NCBI GenBank assembly: GCA_036971475.1
Contig: JBAIZL010000001.1
Span: 284,584,425 to 284,648,424 of the forward strand
DNA length: 64,000 nt
From: Prosapia bicincta
Lineage: Eukaryota > Arthropoda > Insecta > Hemiptera > Cercopidae
Reading direction: 5' to 3'
Shown here: piece after piece, positions 62,161 through 64,000 of the stretch
Layout: each line of letters begins with the position of its first letter
Numbering within the stretch: the stretch's first letter is position 1
Translations under genes and position numbers: made by a program
The notes under the pieces: generated by a model
What the model was told of the DNA's origin: nothing
Databases searched by the model: none
Seen by the model: only the letters and a program-made list of their open reading frames with translations

Positions 62161-63384
62161 CCACTACTACAGTTCTATGTAAGCTCAACTTATTTGTTGA
62201 CAAAATTAAACTTCCCTGCCATAAGTTGGTTTGCATAATCTCCTTATTTAGTATCTTGAAACCAAATGTTTTGTTTTGGCTTAATATGTTTAATTAAACT
62301 TAATTAAAGGACGCCGTTATAAAACTATTTTTTCTGATTATTGAAAAATTTTATTAATAATACAGTATTATAAGAAATCATTAACATTTTTCTTTCCTTA
62401 ATTTATTTATAGTAAATTATTTCAGTTTATTTCTTAATTTTTTGTCGAAAATACAGGATAAACATGTATATATTTTACGTTGCCTATTCTCGACACTGTG
62501 CTTCGGGCAGACAACTTATATACAAAAGATATGTAAAAGATTTGTGTCCTGTATAATCAGATTACACGAATGATTCACTCGCTAAGCCCTTCTACTTAAC
62601 CGAAATTATTCACACTCGCAACCGCGCTTCCATGTCCGTACGCCAGGACTTTAAGAGCCTGATCCGTTAGCCTCCAGCGTTGTGTCGAAACCGGTTCTCC
62701 AATTACAGTAGTCCTCTCGTCTAATTGAAATGTACACAGCTGACTAGAGGCTCGATATGAATTCTCTAACAACTGCATACTGTGTCTGATTTATGGTGTG
62801 ACGTGGGCATTGGGGCAATTATGACGTACTCTTTTAGAAGGCATCTCTATCAACTCTTTCATAAAAAAAATAGCACTGAATAAATTTTTTTTGTCTTATT
62901 ATTCAACTATAAAAATATATTCACAAAAATATATTTTAGAAGAAAGAAGAAATTGAAGACATTCTATAATATAAAACAATCAAATTAATTTATAGTTTGG
63001 CAAAATATTTATTAAGGCTTAAAAAAACAACCATATAAATAAGATTGTATCTAATGTTATTTTATGTATTTTTGTGTGAACGTTTTTGTAATTATTTAAC
63101 CATTTTCAGTTTAATAAAATGAAGAAAAATTTTTGTATTAAAACAATCCGCTTTAGACACCAATTTCGCTCTCAGTAAAACATTTCTCAACAGAAGACTG
63201 TATTATAAGAGATATTAAAAAAAATCGTTGCATTAGTAAAAGATAGTCTGTTTAACAAAAAAAGTTATTATTTCAATAAGTAAAAATTAATTTTTTTTCC
63301 AGAACTATAAATAAAGCTGTTTTATCTTTTCAAGTTCCGTAAAACCAAGTAATATGTACATAGCCTATATATAAATGTAAGTCA
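62161..63384. other. Non-coding stretch, nothing recognised
   Basis: AT-rich; no recognisable gene or element. Confidence 0.5.
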
Positions 63385-63480
63385 ACTCCTTCTTAACAAA
63401 GAAAACATTTTATTAAATTACATTTTATTTTAGTTACATTTTATTAAATGAATACAATTATTATAAATATGTAGGCTATG
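63385..63480 (+). repeat. Dispersed repeat X fragment
   Basis: caactccttcttaacaaaga, then ttttattttagttac and acaattattataaatatgta match the left blocks of repeat X at 31630-31710. Confidence 0.45.
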
Positions 63481-63589
63481 TATATTTCATACAATCACAA
63501 TATCAATTGGACAAATATAATGCGAAATCAATTGCTTAATATAATGAAATAATACAAAATATCCAAATTAAACACTAAAACACTTGTAA

Positions 63590-64000
63590 GATTAGATTTT
63601 ATTTCATTTTTTTTTATTTACATAGATTTACCAAAACACAAGTAAAAAGAAGCTAAATTGGTTAGACCTCCGTTCTATTTGAGTCAACACTTGTTCGTTC
63701 TTGAAGGTTGTGCATTGATTTGGTGAAGATGGGTTGCTTCATGTTCTTTATATACACAATAATGTTTTCTTGTAGATGGAAATCAGCAAGAATCTTGATG
63801 GGTTTTCAACAACACTAAAAATCACGGAGTAGCTAGGCGGGTTTTTTTCAAATTGTTCCTAAAAACTTAATGCAGAGTGTGACAAACTTGGCCCACCCGC
63901 ACGTCCAATTCCAAATAAGAGAAAAAATGCTCTACGATAAAATTATCTGTAGTAGTTAGTGAAGGCAACTACAGCTGATTCAGTTTCAGTACTGTTTATT
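63590..64000 (+). repeat. Dispersed repeat Y, copy 2 (runs off the window)
   Basis: Matches 28334-28670 in the same order: tgtaagattagattttattt, tttatttacatag, gacctccgttctatttgag, tggtgaagatgggttg, ctttatatacac, and cagtactgtttatt at the window end. Confidence 0.65.

Overview
The window is AT-rich eukaryotic DNA with no recognisable single-copy host gene. A Jockey-type retrotransposon, a HARBI1-like transposase fragment, several Penelope-like elements (PLEs) with GIY-YIG endonuclease domains, very abundant (TA)n/(CA)n/(GA)n microsatellites and long tandem satellites point to an invertebrate, most likely an arthropod with a large repeat-rich genome. That assignment is inference; no marker gene is present.

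Layout. 1-10624: 274-bp satellite, about 39 monomers, with higher-order repeats. 10.6-15.0 kb: a Tigger/pogo-like terminal-inverted-repeat element, a dispersed repeat (called X here), and several (TA)n tracts with PLE ends set between them, including a decayed PLE coding end (14.2-15.0 kb). 15-20 kb: mostly featureless, with a decayed minus-strand PLE end at 18.3-19.0 kb. 20.2-20.6 kb: Harbinger transposase relic. 21.8-22.5 kb: (CA)n and a triplicated block. 22.5-28.3 kb: nothing recognised. 29.6-31.6 kb: 73/75-bp minisatellite. 31.7-32.7 kb: (TA)n and a compact PLE end with an intact GIY-YIG domain between inverted hammerhead motifs. 33-36.3 kb: local duplications, a hAT-like remnant and a foldback locus made of 55-bp units. 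37.2-42.3 kb: cluster of PLE ends, a LINE reverse transcriptase relic and a decayed GIY-YIG gene. 44.4-46.8 kb: repeat X and a palindromic PLE-end dimer. 47.2-49.4 kb: 5'-truncated Jockey element with a 13-bp target-site duplication. 52.7-53.9 and 58.9-59.8 kb: degenerate minisatellites. 56.8-57.7 kb: the best-preserved PLE coding end. 60.97-61.2 kb: another PLE 3' end.

The unifying theme is hammerhead ribozyme (HHR) motifs in PLE termini. About a dozen sites fit CUGANGA - stem II - GAAA - short, often palindromic stem III - NUH - stem I. At least three are essentially perfect (32056-32100 minus, 46548-46592 plus, 57630-57675 plus). HHRs in PLEs are established knowledge (Cervera and De la Pena). 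What looks less familiar is the arrangement: small protein-free head-to-head dimers of these ends, lodged in (TA)n tracts, at 11.8, 31.8, 37.3, 37.9 and 46.4 kb. One dimer junction coincides with the start site predicted from a CRE/TATA promoter in the related full end at 14.8 kb. A hammerhead-like hairpin also recurs in the 55-bp foldback array at 35.6-36.3 kb. These may be non-autonomous ribozyme-bearing PLE derivatives. All coordinates of fold elements come from reading by eye.
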